Assembly (NCBI GenBank): GCA_022565355.1 | Contig: JAIUMU010000002.1 | Span: 186,001-250,000, forward strand | DNA length: 64,000 bases | DNA from: Idiomarina sp. | Lineage (GTDB): Bacteria > Pseudomonadota > Gammaproteobacteria > Enterobacterales > Alteromonadaceae | Direction of reading: 5' to 3' | Shown here: positions 53,610 to 62,908 of the stretch, piece by piece | How positions within the stretch are numbered: the first letter of the stretch is position 1 | Layout: each line of letters starts with the position of its first letter | Position numbers and translations under genes: made by a program | Notes under the pieces: model-generated | The model's input: the letters and a program-made list of their open reading frames with translations, nothing else | Database searches by the model: none | Told to the model about the DNA's origin: nothing

Positions 53610-56440
53610 TATGCAAATTCCCGTGTTTCGCCAGCGCCTTCTACATTGGTTACGCAACGGCCACATAAATCAGCGTGCTCAGCATGGATGCCCACATCTT
53701 CACTGTGGTGCCAGCAGCGCCCGCATTTCGCGTGCGCAGTGCGAGCTACAGCAACTTTCAAACCCGCCACATCAGTTGCTTCGGCACTCTTTGCTTCGGC
53801 TAATGGCGCTACGCGGGCAGCTGACGTAAGCAATACAAAGCGCAGCTCATTACCTAATAATTGCAGAGTGTTGGCAAGTTCCGCATCGGCAAACAAGGTA
53901 ACCTCAGCCTGTAACGCACCACCAATGATTTCATCTCGGCGAGCTTGCTCAAGCGCGCCGTTCACTTCATCACGCACCTGCAGTAATTGCTGCCACTGGC
54001 TATCATTTACTTTGCCTGCAACACGCTCTGGCCATCCGGCATACCATTCAGCAGTGAACACATACTTCTCGCGTTCACCATCTACTGGTGCTGGCAATAG
54101 CTCCCACAGCTCTTGTGCGGTAAAGCTACAAATCGGCGCAATCCAACGAACCAAGGCTTCATTAATGTGCCACAACGCAGTTTGGCAAGAGCGCTGCGCC
54201 ACACTATCGGCTTTCGCTGTGTACTGGCGATCTTTAATGATATCCAGATAGAAACTACCCAGTTCAATCGAGCAGAAGTGCATTAATTTTTGCACTACCG
54301 TTAGGAACTGATAGTTATCGTAAGCATCGCGAAGTTCCGCTTGTAGGGCTTCTGCGCGCGCTACAATCCAACGATCCAACTCTACCATTTCCGCTGCCGG
54401 CACTTGGTGCTCTGCCGGGTTAAAGCCGTTAATATTAGCCAATAAGAACCGCGCAGTATTGCGAATACGGCGATAGGCATCGGCAGAGCGCTTTAAGATT
54501 TCATCGGAAACGGTCATTTCTGCGGTGTAATCGTTACTGGCCACCCACAACCGTAGGATATCGCCACCGAGCTTATTCATTACATCTTGCGGTGACACCA
54601 CATTGCCCAATGATTTCGACATCTTGCGGCCATGCTGATCTACGGTGAAACCGTGGGTAAGCACTTGCTTATAAGGTGCCTTACCATGGGTAGCTACACC
54701 GGTAAGTAATGATGATTGGAACCAGCCACGATGTTGATCCGAACCTTCCAAGTACAAATCGGCAGGCCACTGCAAGTTATCATCTTGCGCTAACACGCAG
54801 TAATGCGTAACCCCAGAATCAAACCATACATCAAGGGTATCGGTAAGCTTACGATAGTGCTTCGCTTCTTCACCTAGCAACTCTTTGGCATCTAAATCGA
54901 ACCACGCCTGAATACCCTCTTGCTCTACTTTTTTCGCTACTTGTTCAAGTAACTCAAGCGATTGCGGGTGTGGCTCAGCAGTATCGATGTGTACAAACAA
55001 CGGCAGTGGCACACCCCAAGTACGTTGGCGCGAAATACACCAATCTGGGCGGCCATCAATCATGCCAGCAATGCGGTTTTCGCCCCACTCTGGCACCCAG
55101 CGTACTTGCTTAATCTCGTTCAACGCTTGCTCACGCAAACCTTGCTTGTCCATGCTAATAAACCATTGTGGTGTAGCACGGAAAATAATTGGTGTTTTGT
55201 GGCGCCAGCAATGTGGATAGCTATGCTCGTAGCTTTCGTGATGCATTAAATTGCCAGCATCACGCAACGCATCCACAATATTTGGATTCGCTTTAAATAC
55301 GTGTTGGCCCGCAAACAGTGGCGTATCGTCTTTATATACACCGTTATCGTTTACTGGGTTGTACACCTCAAGGTTGTACTCTAGGCCTACATTAAAATCG
55401 TCTACACCATGGCCTGGCGCCGTGTGTACACAACCCGTACCTGATTCAGTAGTAACATGCTCACCGAGAATTACGGGCACTTGGCGATCGTAAAGTGGAT
55501 GCTGTAACGCCACCAACTCGAGTACTTTGCCAGTACAGAAACCGAGCTTGTGGTATTTATTGATGCCATACCGTTCCATGGCTTCGGTAACCAAATCACT
55601 GGCGAGGATAAGGCGCTCAGGGTTCTCACCTTCCACCTGTACCAAGGCATATTCAATGGTAGGTTCTAAGGTTACCGCTTGGTTAGCCGGAATGGTCCAC
55701 GGAGTAGTGGTCCAGATCAACATACTCATTGGGCCTTCACCTGCGTGCCCTTCTGGGTGCGCAAACATATCGGCAACTTTAGCCGTATCCACTACGGGGA
55801 AACGCACATCAATGGCTGGCGAGGCTTTGTCTTTATATTCAACTTCCGCTTCCGCTAGCGCTGAACCACAATCGGTACACCAATGCACCGGCTTAAAGCC
55901 TTGTTGCAAATGGCCACGATTAATAATGGAACCCAACGCCCGAATAATGTTCGCTTCCTGCTGGAAGTTCATGGTGAGGTACGGATTTTCCCAATCGCCA
56001 AGCACACCTAAGCGTTTGAAATCTTCTCGCTGAGCGTCTACCTGAGTAAGTGCATACTCACGGCACTTCGCCCGAAATTCCGCATCAGTAAGCTTTTTGC
56101 CCGGCTTGCCGTATTTCTTCTCTACCACCAACTCAATCGGTAAACCATGGCAATCCCAGCCCGGTACGTAAGGAGAATCGAAGCCACTTAAGGTTTTCGA
56201 TTTCACTACCATATCTTTAATTACTTTATTTACCGCATGGCCAATGTGAATGGAACCGTTCGCATAGGGAGGGCCATCGTGCAAAATGAACTTCTCGCGG
56301 CCAGCACGTGCCTTACGAATTTGTCCGTAAAGATCATCTTGGTACCAACGTTTTAGCATTTCCGGCTCGCGCTGGGCTAAGTTGCCCCGCATTGGAAAGG
56401 CCGTATCGGGGAGATTTAAGGTGTGCTTGTAATCACTCAT
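53609..56440 (-). CDS. ileS: Isoleucyl-tRNA synthetase
   Basis: 943 residues, class Ia. HIGH motif [11 protein letters not shown] (about 62-70), editing CP1 domain about 190-400, [12 protein letters not shown] (about 608), and a C-terminal zinc finger [12 protein letters not shown]...CGRC, typical of the E. coli-type enzyme. ATGA overlap with ribF; the set [20 protein letters not shown] is the classical operon. Confidence 0.96.
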   Translation of the reverse strand: MSDYKHTLNLPDTAFPMRGNLAQREPEMLKRWYQDDLYGQIRKARAGREKFILHDGPPYANGSIHIGHAVNKVIKDMVVKSKTLSGFDSPYVPGWDCHGLPIELVVEKKYGKPGKKLTDAEFRAKCREYALTQVDAQREDFKRLGVLGDWENPYLTMNFQQEANIIRALGSIINRGHLQQGFKPVHWCTDCGSALAEAEVEYKDKASPAIDVRFPVVDTAKVADMFAHPEGHAGEGPMSMLIWTTTPWTIPANQAVTLEPTIEYALVQVEGENPERLILASDLVTEAMERYGINKYHKLGFCTGKVLELVALQHPLYDRQVPVILGEHVTTESGTGCVHTAPGHGVDDFNVGLEYNLEVYNPVNDNGVYKDDTPLFAGQHVFKANPNIVDALRDAGNLMHHESYEHSYPHCWRHKTPIIFRATPQWFISMDKQGLREQALNEIKQVRWVPEWGENRIAGMIDGRPDWCISRQRTWGVPLPLFVHIDTAEPHPQSLELLEQVAKKVEQEGIQAWFDLDAKELLGEEAKHYRKLTDTLDVWFDSGVTHYCVLAQDDNLQWPADLYLEGSDQHRGWFQSSLLTGVATHGKAPYKQVLTHGFTVDQHGRKMSKSLGNVVSPQDVMNKLGGDILRLWVASNDYTAEMTVSDEILKRSADAYRRIRNTARFLLANINGFNPAEHQVPAAEMVELDRWIVARAEALQAELRDAYDNYQFLTVVQKLMHFCSIELGSFYLDIIKDRQYTAKADSVAQRSCQTALWHINEALVRWIAPICSFTAQELWELLPAPVDGEREKYVFTAEWYAGWPERVAGKVNDSQWQQLLQVRDEVNGALEQARRDEIIGGALQAEVTLFADAELANTLQLLGNELRFVLLTSAARVAPLAEAKSAEATDVAGLKVAVARTAHAKCGRCWHHSEDVGIHAEHADLCGRCVTNVEGAGETREFA

Positions 56441-57432
56441 GCCGTTCGGTCCACTTCTCGGTTTTGTTTAAGTTCTTCACGTTCATGGGCTAAAAACGCC
56501 CGTGCCGCTTCCGCATCTTCTATTATTTGTTTCTGTAACGCTTCGAAAGAGGCAAATTTGTGTTCATCGCGCAGCCATAATAGTGGGGTTACGGTGAGCT
56601 GCTTGCCATACAGATCATCGGGCCCTGCACTCGCTGGATAATCAAATAAATGTACTTCCAGTAATTCGCGCTCACCATTCACGGTTGGTTTCCGGCCTAT
56701 GTTAGCAACGCCACCATAAGATTGGCTAGCTGGATCCCCTGCTATTTTCACATTTACCGCAAAAACACCCGTTAATGGTGAGCGTTGCCGTTGCAGCGCA
56801 ATGTTGGCGGTTGGAAAACCAATGGTGCGGCCACGTTTTGCACCGTGGCGCACTCGGCCAGTAAATTCAAAAGGCCGCCCCAACATATGCTCGGCAGCTG
56901 CGAAATCGGCGGTAACTAGCGCACTACGAATCGCCGTGCTGGATACGCGAATATTTTCGGTTCGGTAGCTAGTAGTATCAATTACCTGAAAGCCGAAGGT
57001 TTCACCTGCCGCTTGCAGTAATTTAAAATCACCGGTGCGGCCCTTACCAAAGCGAAAATCATCGCCCACTACTAACAGTTTTACGCCCAACTGTTTTACC
57101 AACACCTCTTCGATAAACTGCTCGGCAGTAAGATTGGCGAAACGTTGGTTAAACTGGGTAAGCAACAGCCGATCGATACCACAGGCGGCTAGCATGCGGT
57201 ATTTATCTTGCCAACGGCTGAGCCGCGCCGGCGCTTTATGCGGCGCAAACAGCTCCAGCGGTTGCGGCTCGAAAATCATTACCGCCGCCGGTACCTGCAA
57301 GGCTTGCGCTTGCGCACGCACGTTCGCCAACACCGCTTGGTGGCCTAAATGCACACCATCGAAGTTGCCAATTGTTAGCACACACCCACGGTGCCGTGCC
57401 GCTATATTATGTAAACCACGAATTAATTCCAT
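56437..57432 (-). CDS. ribF: Bifunctional riboflavin kinase/FAD synthetase
   Basis: 331 residues from the ATG at 57432; the open frame extends 39 codons upstream but homology starts at [32 protein letters not shown]-terminal FMN adenylyltransferase ([10 protein letters not shown], about 22-31; ISSTAIR-like [10 protein letters not shown]), C-terminal flavokinase about 185-310 ([20 protein letters not shown]). Makes FMN and FAD from riboflavin. Confidence 0.95.
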   Translation of the reverse strand: MELIRGLHNIAARHRGCVLTIGNFDGVHLGHQAVLANVRAQAQALQVPAAVMIFEPQPLELFAPHKAPARLSRWQDKYRMLAACGIDRLLLTQFNQRFANLTAEQFIEEVLVKQLGVKLLVVGDDFRFGKGRTGDFKLLQAAGETFGFQVIDTTSYRTENIRVSSTAIRSALVTADFAAAEHMLGRPFEFTGRVRHGAKRGRTIGFPTANIALQRQRSPLTGVFAVNVKIAGDPASQSYGGVANIGRKPTVNGERELLEVHLFDYPASAGPDDLYGKQLTVTPLLWLRDEHKFASFEALQKQIIEDAEAARAFLAHEREELKQNREVDRTA

Positions 57433-57469
57433 AGGCGCGCGATTATACGCTAAAGCGAGGCAGGCTGCA

Positions 57470-59143
57470 TCAGTTGTGCGCCCGCAAATGACGTGGGCGA
57501 CCACCGAATATGAACCAACTGGCAATGAACACCGCACCACCTGCGGCAATCAACCCAGCCAACCATTTACTGCGTTCACCAAGATCGGCACTTACCCATG
57601 CACTTTGGCTCGGTTGCAACCACAGCAACAAGGCAATCATTACAAGGGTGGCTAGTGCCACTTGCACTAAGAAAATCCGCGTGGTGCGGGCTAGTACCAA
57701 TACTCCTTCGCGATACAGAACGGTGCCAAGTAGCACCGCATTCAAGGTGCCCGAAAGCGCAGTAGCAAGTGCTAGCCCCCAGTAACCAAATGGGATAGCG
57801 AGAATGATGTTCAGAACCATATTCGCCGCCATAGCAATAATGCCGTATTTCACTGGCCGCTTGGTGTCTTGGCGAGAGAAAAACCCGGTTGCGAGCACTT
57901 TTACTAACATAAAGCTCAGCAAACCAGTGGCATACGCCATAAGTGCATAAGAAGAAAGTAAGGCATCTTCTGGAGAAAACGAACCGCGCTCAAATAGCAC
58001 CAACAACATGGGCTCGGCTAACACAAATAAGCCCGCCATGGCCGGTAAACCGAGCATTACCACCATGCGCACCCCCCAATCGAGGGTGGTTTGGAATTTC
58101 TCGAGCGATTTATCAACATGCCGCGCCGAAAGCGCTGGCAAGATTACCGTAGCAATGGCGATACCGAACAAACCGAGCGGGAATTCTAATAAACGATCTG
58201 CGTAATACAGCCAACTAATCGAGCCGGTAACAAGAAAACTGGCAATTACCGTATCGAGCAATAAATTGATTTGGCTTACAGATACCCCAAACATGGCCGG
58301 AATCATAAGCGTGCGAATGCGCACTACGCCCGGATCGCGCCAACCCCATTTGGGTAATACCAACAACCCTGCTTGGCGTAAAAATGGCAGTTGAAACAAG
58401 AACTGCACTACACCACCCACGAATACACCGATGGCCAAACCAATTTCTGGGTTCTCGAGTTTTGGCGCTAACCATAATGCAGCCGCAATCACAGATGCAT
58501 TCAATAATACCGGAGTAAAGGCAGCAACGCCAAAGCGGCCCATTACGTTCAGAGCTGCCCCCGAAAGAGCGGTAAGGGTAATAAAGAACAAGTAAGGGAA
58601 GGTGATTTTTAACAGCAAGCTGGCCATTTCAAATTTTTCAGCTTGCTCGCCACCTTGCAGCCAATCCATGAACCAGCCCATACCAAAAATTGCGGCCACT
58701 ACCGGCGAGAACAACATCGCAAGCAAGGTTACAATCCCCACTAGGGTGCCGAGCGTGCCAGACACCCGCGCCATTAGTAAGCGCGTGGCATCCAGATCTT
58801 TGCCGCGATGGTATTCCGTGAGCACTGGCACAAACGCTTGCGCGAACGCCCCTTCAGCAAACAAACGGCGTAAAAAATTAGGGATTTTATTGGCAAATAA
58901 GAATACATCGGCGGCGGCACCCGCGCCCATTAAGGCAGCGATCGCCACATCACGCACTAGGCCAAGTATTCGCGAAAGGAATGTCATTACGCTAACGATT
59001 AAGCCAGAACGCAGCAAACGTGGCGCTGGCGGCAATTGCTTCGCTGCTGTAGGCTGTTCGCTCTGAGCTACAGGCTCTTTACCGAAAGCTGAAGGCTGTT
59101 CGCCCTGAGCTGAAGGCTCCAATGGCTTTTTACGCGTATCCAC
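57470..59143 (-). CDS. murJ: Lipid II flippase MurJ
   Basis: 557 residues if started at the GTG at 59143 (AAGGA 12 nt upstream); a TTG at 59188 would add 15. About 14 TM helices with the family start SGLIVSVMTFLSRILGLVRDVAIA and the conserved ADVFLFANKIPNFLRRLFAEGAFAQAFVPV segment, including the essential arginines. Moves lipid II across the inner membrane. The first ~45 residues are an unusual hydrophilic, repeat-containing extension (QGEQPSAFGKEPVAQSEQ) not seen in E. coli MurJ. Divergent from rpsT. Confidence 0.92.
   Translation of the reverse strand: MDTRKKPLEPSAQGEQPSAFGKEPVAQSEQPTAAKQLPPAPRLLRSGLIVSVMTFLSRILGLVRDVAIAALMGAGAAADVFLFANKIPNFLRRLFAEGAFAQAFVPVLTEYHRGKDLDATRLLMARVSGTLGTLVGIVTLLAMLFSPVVAAIFGMGWFMDWLQGGEQAEKFEMASLLLKITFPYLFFITLTALSGAALNVMGRFGVAAFTPVLLNASVIAAALWLAPKLENPEIGLAIGVFVGGVVQFLFQLPFLRQAGLLVLPKWGWRDPGVVRIRTLMIPAMFGVSVSQINLLLDTVIASFLVTGSISWLYYADRLLEFPLGLFGIAIATVILPALSARHVDKSLEKFQTTLDWGVRMVVMLGLPAMAGLFVLAEPMLLVLFERGSFSPEDALLSSYALMAYATGLLSFMLVKVLATGFFSRQDTKRPVKYGIIAMAANMVLNIILAIPFGYWGLALATALSGTLNAVLLGTVLYREGVLVLARTTRIFLVQVALATLVMIALLLWLQPSQSAWVSADLGERSKWLAGLIAAGGAVFIASWFIFGGRPRHLRAHN
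59045..59122. repeat. Imperfect direct repeats in the murJ N-terminal extension
   Basis: Three or four imperfect copies of a ~20-30-bp unit built on AAGGCTGTTCGCCCTGAGCT, which code for the (S/P)(A/V)(Q/F)(G/S)(E/K)(Q/P) repeats near the MurJ N-terminus. Confidence 0.6.
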
Positions 59144-59363
59144 GGTGGCGGAAAGTCCTTGTTGTTGCCATAATTGGCGAGAAAGCAAAGATTAGCACGA
59201 GCGCTATAGCACTTGAAGCATTCAAGCTGCGCAGAACGCATTTCTGGCACCTAAAAAATACAAAGAAACTGTAAACTCAGTAAATTAGCGAAAATATTGC
59301 AAAAACGGTTGCCAAATAGCCCGTAGATCCGTAGTATGCGCGCACAATCTTTCATCGAATCCG

Positions 59364-59392
59364 TTGACTTTTAACTGCAAAAGAGGGAAAAT
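59364..59392 (+). promoter_or_regulatory. Candidate rpsT promoter
   Basis: TTGACT (59364-59369), 17-bp spacer, GAAAAT (59387-59392). The -35 is near consensus, the -10 is poor. Transcription would start about 45 bp before the rpsT start codon. Confidence 0.4.
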
Positions 59393-59444
59393 CCTCGGCC
59401 TTAAAAAGTCCGGTACAAGTTTACGAATTATCAGGAGTTTCACC

Positions 59445-59711
59445 TTGGCTAACATCAAGTCTGCAAAGAAGCGTGCGGTTACAGCAGAAAAAAATCGTCG
59501 CCACAATGCCAGCCGTCGCTCAATGATGCGCACTCATTACAAAAAAGTACAAGCAGCTATTGCTGCTGGTGATCAGGCTCAGGCACAGCAGTTGTTTGCT
59601 GGTCTTGTTCCTGTACTAGACCGCTACGCGGCAAAAGGTTTGATTCACAAGAATAAAGCTGCTCGTCATAAGAGCCGCTTAACTGCACAAATCAAAGCTT
59701 TAGCTGCATAA
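59445..59711 (+). CDS. rpsT: 30S ribosomal protein S20
   Basis: 88 residues starting with TTG at 59445 (AGGAG 7 nt upstream): (M)[33 protein letters not shown], the S20 signature. E. coli rpsT also uses UUG, which takes part in its translational autocontrol, so the rare start appears conserved. Followed by a good terminator. Divergent from murJ. Confidence 0.96.
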   Translation: MANIKSAKKRAVTAEKNRRHNASRRSMMRTHYKKVQAAIAAGDQAQAQQLFAGLVPVLDRYAAKGLIHKNKAARHKSRLTAQIKALAA

Positions 59712-59741
59712 GCTACGCTCTGCGTACTTAAGCATCTTCAG

Positions 59742-59767
59742 AAAAACCGCCATTGGCGGTTTTTTTG
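59742..59767 (+). terminator. rpsT terminator
   Basis: Stem AAACCGCC / GGCGGTTT with loop ATT and a run of T, 33 bp after the rpsT stop. Confidence 0.85.
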
Positions 59768-59788
59768 TGCGTGTTTTTCGGCTGAAGC

Positions 59789-60049
59789 CTAAAGCGCGCG
59801 GCGATACACCGCTACTAATTCAGAAAAGGTATGGGGGAATTGATCTTCAGGTAGGCGGGAGAATGGGTCATAACCTAAACGCTCTTCGAGGCGGGCCACT
59901 ACCACTGCAAAGCCCAATGAATCGAGGCCACTTTCGGTAAGCACCGTATGGTTCTCTATAGCACCAAGATCTTCTTTGCCGGTTTCGGCTGCAACTTCAT
60001 CCATTACATCACGAATAAGCTGCTCTAGTTGGTAGTCACGAATGGTCAC
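59789..60049 (-). CDS. Stand-alone acyl carrier protein
   Basis: 86 residues from a GTG at 60049 with AGAGGG upstream. Four-helix ACP pattern: a first helix (YQLEQLIRDVMDEVAAETG), then the phosphopantetheine site ESGLDSLGFAVVVARLE with Ser about 44 (DSL), then a third helix (SELVAVYRR). It is not AcpP (which has DSLDTVELVMALE and sits in the fab cluster) and no synthase, transferase or phosphopantetheinyl transferase gene is adjacent. Its partner enzyme is unknown. Confidence 0.75.
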   Translation of the reverse strand: MTIRDYQLEQLIRDVMDEVAAETGKEDLGAIENHTVLTESGLDSLGFAVVVARLEERLGYDPFSRLPEDQFPHTFSELVAVYRRAL

Positions 60050-60217
60050 AACGCCCTCTTTCGGCTCGCATAGCAACAAAAGTATTATTGTTATTGTTAA
60101 TTATATGTTGCGGAGTATACCGATTTTGTACGATTTTGCAGCAACAAATAGTAAAATCTACACTCATAGTCGGTAACTCACTATCAATACTAAGAAAACT
60201 TTAACCGCGCCTTTCGC

Positions 60218-60856
60218 TTACCCTTCATTAAGCAATGCTTTCACAGTTAATTGATGCCCAGCCCCAAATCGATACGCCTGCGCCAAGAATAGTTCCGCGC
60301 ACGCTACGGCATCATTTAAGGCTTGATGCCCAGCAAAACTCTCAAAACCGTAGCGGGCTCGGCATCCGGCAAGGGTAAGATCGCCTTGCTGAACCGATAG
60401 CGCGCGGCGCTGCATACGCTTTCGTTCTGCCGCTAATGTGCAGTACACGCCCTGCGGTTTCCACTGCAAGGAATTGGCTGAATCGGTGGCATTATGCTGC
60501 TTCAGGGCATTCGCTAATACGGCTAAATCAAACTGGGCATTATGCGCCACAATGTTAGCGCCCTCTGCCACTGAGCAGAATTCACGCAGCACATCGTACA
60601 GCGGCAAACCCGCAGCAATATCCGCGGCAGAAAGCTGATGAATTACCGCACTTTGGTTCAAATTAACGGCACTTTTCACTACTCGATACCCTGCTTTATC
60701 AAGCAAAATAAGCGGTGGTTGAATAGGCACCCACGCAATGGCCAGCATGGCATCGTTACGGCTATCCAAGCCATTGGTTTCAATATCGAGCGCCAGCCAG
60801 TTACCCTCAACCCAAGGTTCACGGCGTGCTCGCCATTGCTGTAATTTCTGCAGCAT
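60218..60856 (-). CDS. DnaQ-family 3'-5' exonuclease
   Basis: 212 residues, DEDDh exonuclease: Exo I LALDIETNGLD (about 21-31), Exo II IVAHNAQFDLAVL (about 102-114), Exo III GHQALNDAVACAELF with the catalytic His and Asp (about 176-190). It follows the DUF294 gene and the symporter in the same direction, a neighbourhood repeated in many gammaproteobacteria near acetate transport genes. Substrate unknown; a role in regulation through the DUF294 partner is possible. Confidence 0.83.
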   Translation of the reverse strand: MLQKLQQWRARREPWVEGNWLALDIETNGLDSRNDAMLAIAWVPIQPPLILLDKAGYRVVKSAVNLNQSAVIHQLSAADIAAGLPLYDVLREFCSVAEGANIVAHNAQFDLAVLANALKQHNATDSANSLQWKPQGVYCTLAAERKRMQRRALSVQQGDLTLAGCRARYGFESFAGHQALNDAVACAELFLAQAYRFGAGHQLTVKALLNEG

Positions 60857-60873
60857 CTAATTCATGCACCTAT

Positions 60874-60907
60874 GTACTGGAAATAACTGGGTACTGGAAG
60901 TAACTGG
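60874..60907. repeat. 17-bp tandem duplication
   Basis: GTACTGGAAATAACTGG (60874-60890) followed directly by GTACTGGAAGTAACTGG (60891-60907), then related degenerate pieces (ACTGAACGTT, AGTGAACGT) to 60931. Fills most of the 82-bp gap between the exonuclease and the DUF294 gene. Confidence 0.8.
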
Positions 60908-60938
60908 AAGTTACTGAACGTTAGTGAACGTAGCCGCA

Positions 60939-62780
60939 TCACATATTCCGCCCGAATTTAAACGATACCCCTTGCTGGGCCTCTTTGATTACCTTAAATG
61001 CTGCTTTTAACTGGCGCCGCTGCATGGTGCTTAAGGCTTCCGGATCTACTGAGTTCGCCGGAATTTTTGAATCTGTGCCGCGATACATTTGTGCACTTAA
61101 GCGCATGCCGGTTAAGAATAACCAAGCCTCGAGTAGGTTTTGATTGTCTCGATCACTCAGCGGGCTCGCGCCTTTCAGTTGTTCTAACCGCGCTGGCGTA
61201 GAGGGCGCCGTTAGGCCTGCCGCTAAGCTATAGAGGCGCACAATATCATTCAAGATCATGATGGCATGTTTTTTAATATCGATGTATTCGAAATCGCCCT
61301 CACTTTTGGTGCGAAAACGATTAAACAAACCGAGCGGCACGTTAAGCTCGCCAATATGCCGGGCAATATTGGCTAGAAACATATCTTGTTTCGCTAGCCG
61401 AGCTATTTCTTCCCGATGTTGCCGATACAGCTGATGATTACCGGCCACCGCGCGGCTATCAAAGAAAATCATGCTATGCATAATGGCTTTTGGTGTAGGC
61501 GAACGGATCCATTTTAAAAATTGCTCGCGCCATTGTAAGCGATTCATTCGCCACTGAGGGTTCATGGCCATAATATCACCTGGGCACAAACGGATGCCGC
61601 AATCGGCTAGGCCCTCACAAACATAGGTAGCCATATCGGCAAACCATTGCTGCTGGCTATCGCTAACATCATCCGCAAGTAACAAAGCATTATCCTGATC
61701 CGAACCAAGGGTTTGATCGCCTCGTGCTTGGGAGCCAAAGGCCAACCACACGTAAGTGCAGGGAGCACTGCCATGTTCCTGCTCATACAAGCGAATTAAT
61801 TTGCGGGTAATGCCATCGGTAAGCGAGGTTAACAGCCTACCGACGATACTAATATCCTTCACGCGGCTGGAAAAGCTGCGTAAGTAATCGGGGATTTTCG
61901 CCGCTTCTGCCACCAAGGTTTGCCGATCGCTGGCTTTAAACAAGGCATTAATTAACAGCACCGGTTCACTGCGCTGTTGTTGCATTAAATCAGTATTGGT
62001 AAGCACGCCCACCGGTTCGCCGTGCTCATTGAGCACTGGTAAATGGTGAATATTCTCCTGCCCCATCATGGTAAGGGCATCGAATAGGCTTTCGTGGGCA
62101 TACACCACCGCTGGCATTGGGGTCATTACCGCAGCTACCGCCACATTGAAGCTCAGGCCAGGTGCTACCACTCGGTTGCGAAGATCACGATCGGTAAGAA
62201 TACCGCGTAACTGGCGCTCATCTACCACTAATAAACAGGAAACGCGCTCGGCCGACATTAGCTGAGCCGCCTCTTGAATAGTAGCGGTACTGGCAATCTG
62301 AATGGGTGTGCGTTGAATAACGCTCGCGATTGTTTTTTCGCTCCAATCGGCGCCCTGTTGCTTGCCCTGCTCGGTTAACAAACGTTGGCCGTGGGCATTC
62401 ACAAAATAGCGTTCGAAGGCTTGGCTTTTGTGGCGCAATTCGTTGAACGTATCTTCGTGCCATAGCCAGATAATGCCATCGGCAATGACTTGCAGTTTGT
62501 TGGTGATTTTGCGGCCGGTAAGCAGTGAGGGAAAGCCGAACAAATCGCCTGGCTCGAGCCGATCAATATGCTGCTCATCTTTATCCACTAAATCGTAAGC
62601 CCCTGAGCGCACCAAATACAAACGATGCTGCTCGGGCTGCATGATTTCGTGACGATTTTCTTGGCAAACATACATTGCCTGCATTTTTTCTGCGGCAAAT
62701 TGTAATAGCTCGCTGTTTAAACTATCGAACGGCGGCGTTTGCTGAAGAAATTCTTGAATATCTGAGGGTATGTTGGCCAT
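60939..62780 (-). CDS. cNMP-binding/CBS/DUF294 nucleotidyltransferase-like protein
   Basis: 613 residues. N-terminal cyclic-nucleotide-binding-like domain (about 20-130), two CBS domains (about 150-265: MSAERVSCLLVVDERQLRGILTDRDLR; MGQENIHHLPVLNEHGEPVGVLTNTDL), then a DUF294/GlnD-like nucleotidyltransferase domain with FGSQARGDQTLGSDQDNALL (about 345-365), which keeps the GS...D.D metal motif, and a helical C-terminus (DUF294_C). Such proteins are thought to act as regulators coupled to nearby transporters by analogy with GlnD; the target is unknown. The symporter ends 128 bp upstream of its start. Confidence 0.87.
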   Translation of the reverse strand: MANIPSDIQEFLQQTPPFDSLNSELLQFAAEKMQAMYVCQENRHEIMQPEQHRLYLVRSGAYDLVDKDEQHIDRLEPGDLFGFPSLLTGRKITNKLQVIADGIIWLWHEDTFNELRHKSQAFERYFVNAHGQRLLTEQGKQQGADWSEKTIASVIQRTPIQIASTATIQEAAQLMSAERVSCLLVVDERQLRGILTDRDLRNRVVAPGLSFNVAVAAVMTPMPAVVYAHESLFDALTMMGQENIHHLPVLNEHGEPVGVLTNTDLMQQQRSEPVLLINALFKASDRQTLVAEAAKIPDYLRSFSSRVKDISIVGRLLTSLTDGITRKLIRLYEQEHGSAPCTYVWLAFGSQARGDQTLGSDQDNALLLADDVSDSQQQWFADMATYVCEGLADCGIRLCPGDIMAMNPQWRMNRLQWREQFLKWIRSPTPKAIMHSMIFFDSRAVAGNHQLYRQHREEIARLAKQDMFLANIARHIGELNVPLGLFNRFRTKSEGDFEYIDIKKHAIMILNDIVRLYSLAAGLTAPSTPARLEQLKGASPLSDRDNQNLLEAWLFLTGMRLSAQMYRGTDSKIPANSVDPEALSTMQRRQLKAAFKVIKEAQQGVSFKFGRNM

Positions 62781-62828
62781 CTTGGCTCCATTCTGCTGCT
62801 GCAGTTGTTGAACACTCTCAATCTAGCA

Positions 62829-62865
62829 TAAAAAAGCCCCGGAGCAGCTAGTGCACCGAGGCTTT
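62829..62865 (-). terminator. Terminator of the symporter gene
   Basis: On the minus strand AAAGCCTCGG / CCGGGGCTTT (one G-U pair) with a 13-nt loop, then TTTTTTAT. Lies 44 bp past the stop, so the symporter and the DUF294 gene may be separate transcripts. Confidence 0.7.
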
Positions 62866-62908
62866 ATTCAGTTACAGAAAGTGATTTACACCCATTAATT
62901 ATCCATGC

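Noticed and set aside
53517-54251. 244-codon plus-strand ORF opposite ileS/lspA
   Set aside because: Antisense to well-conserved genes; no ribosome site, composition typical of a shadow.
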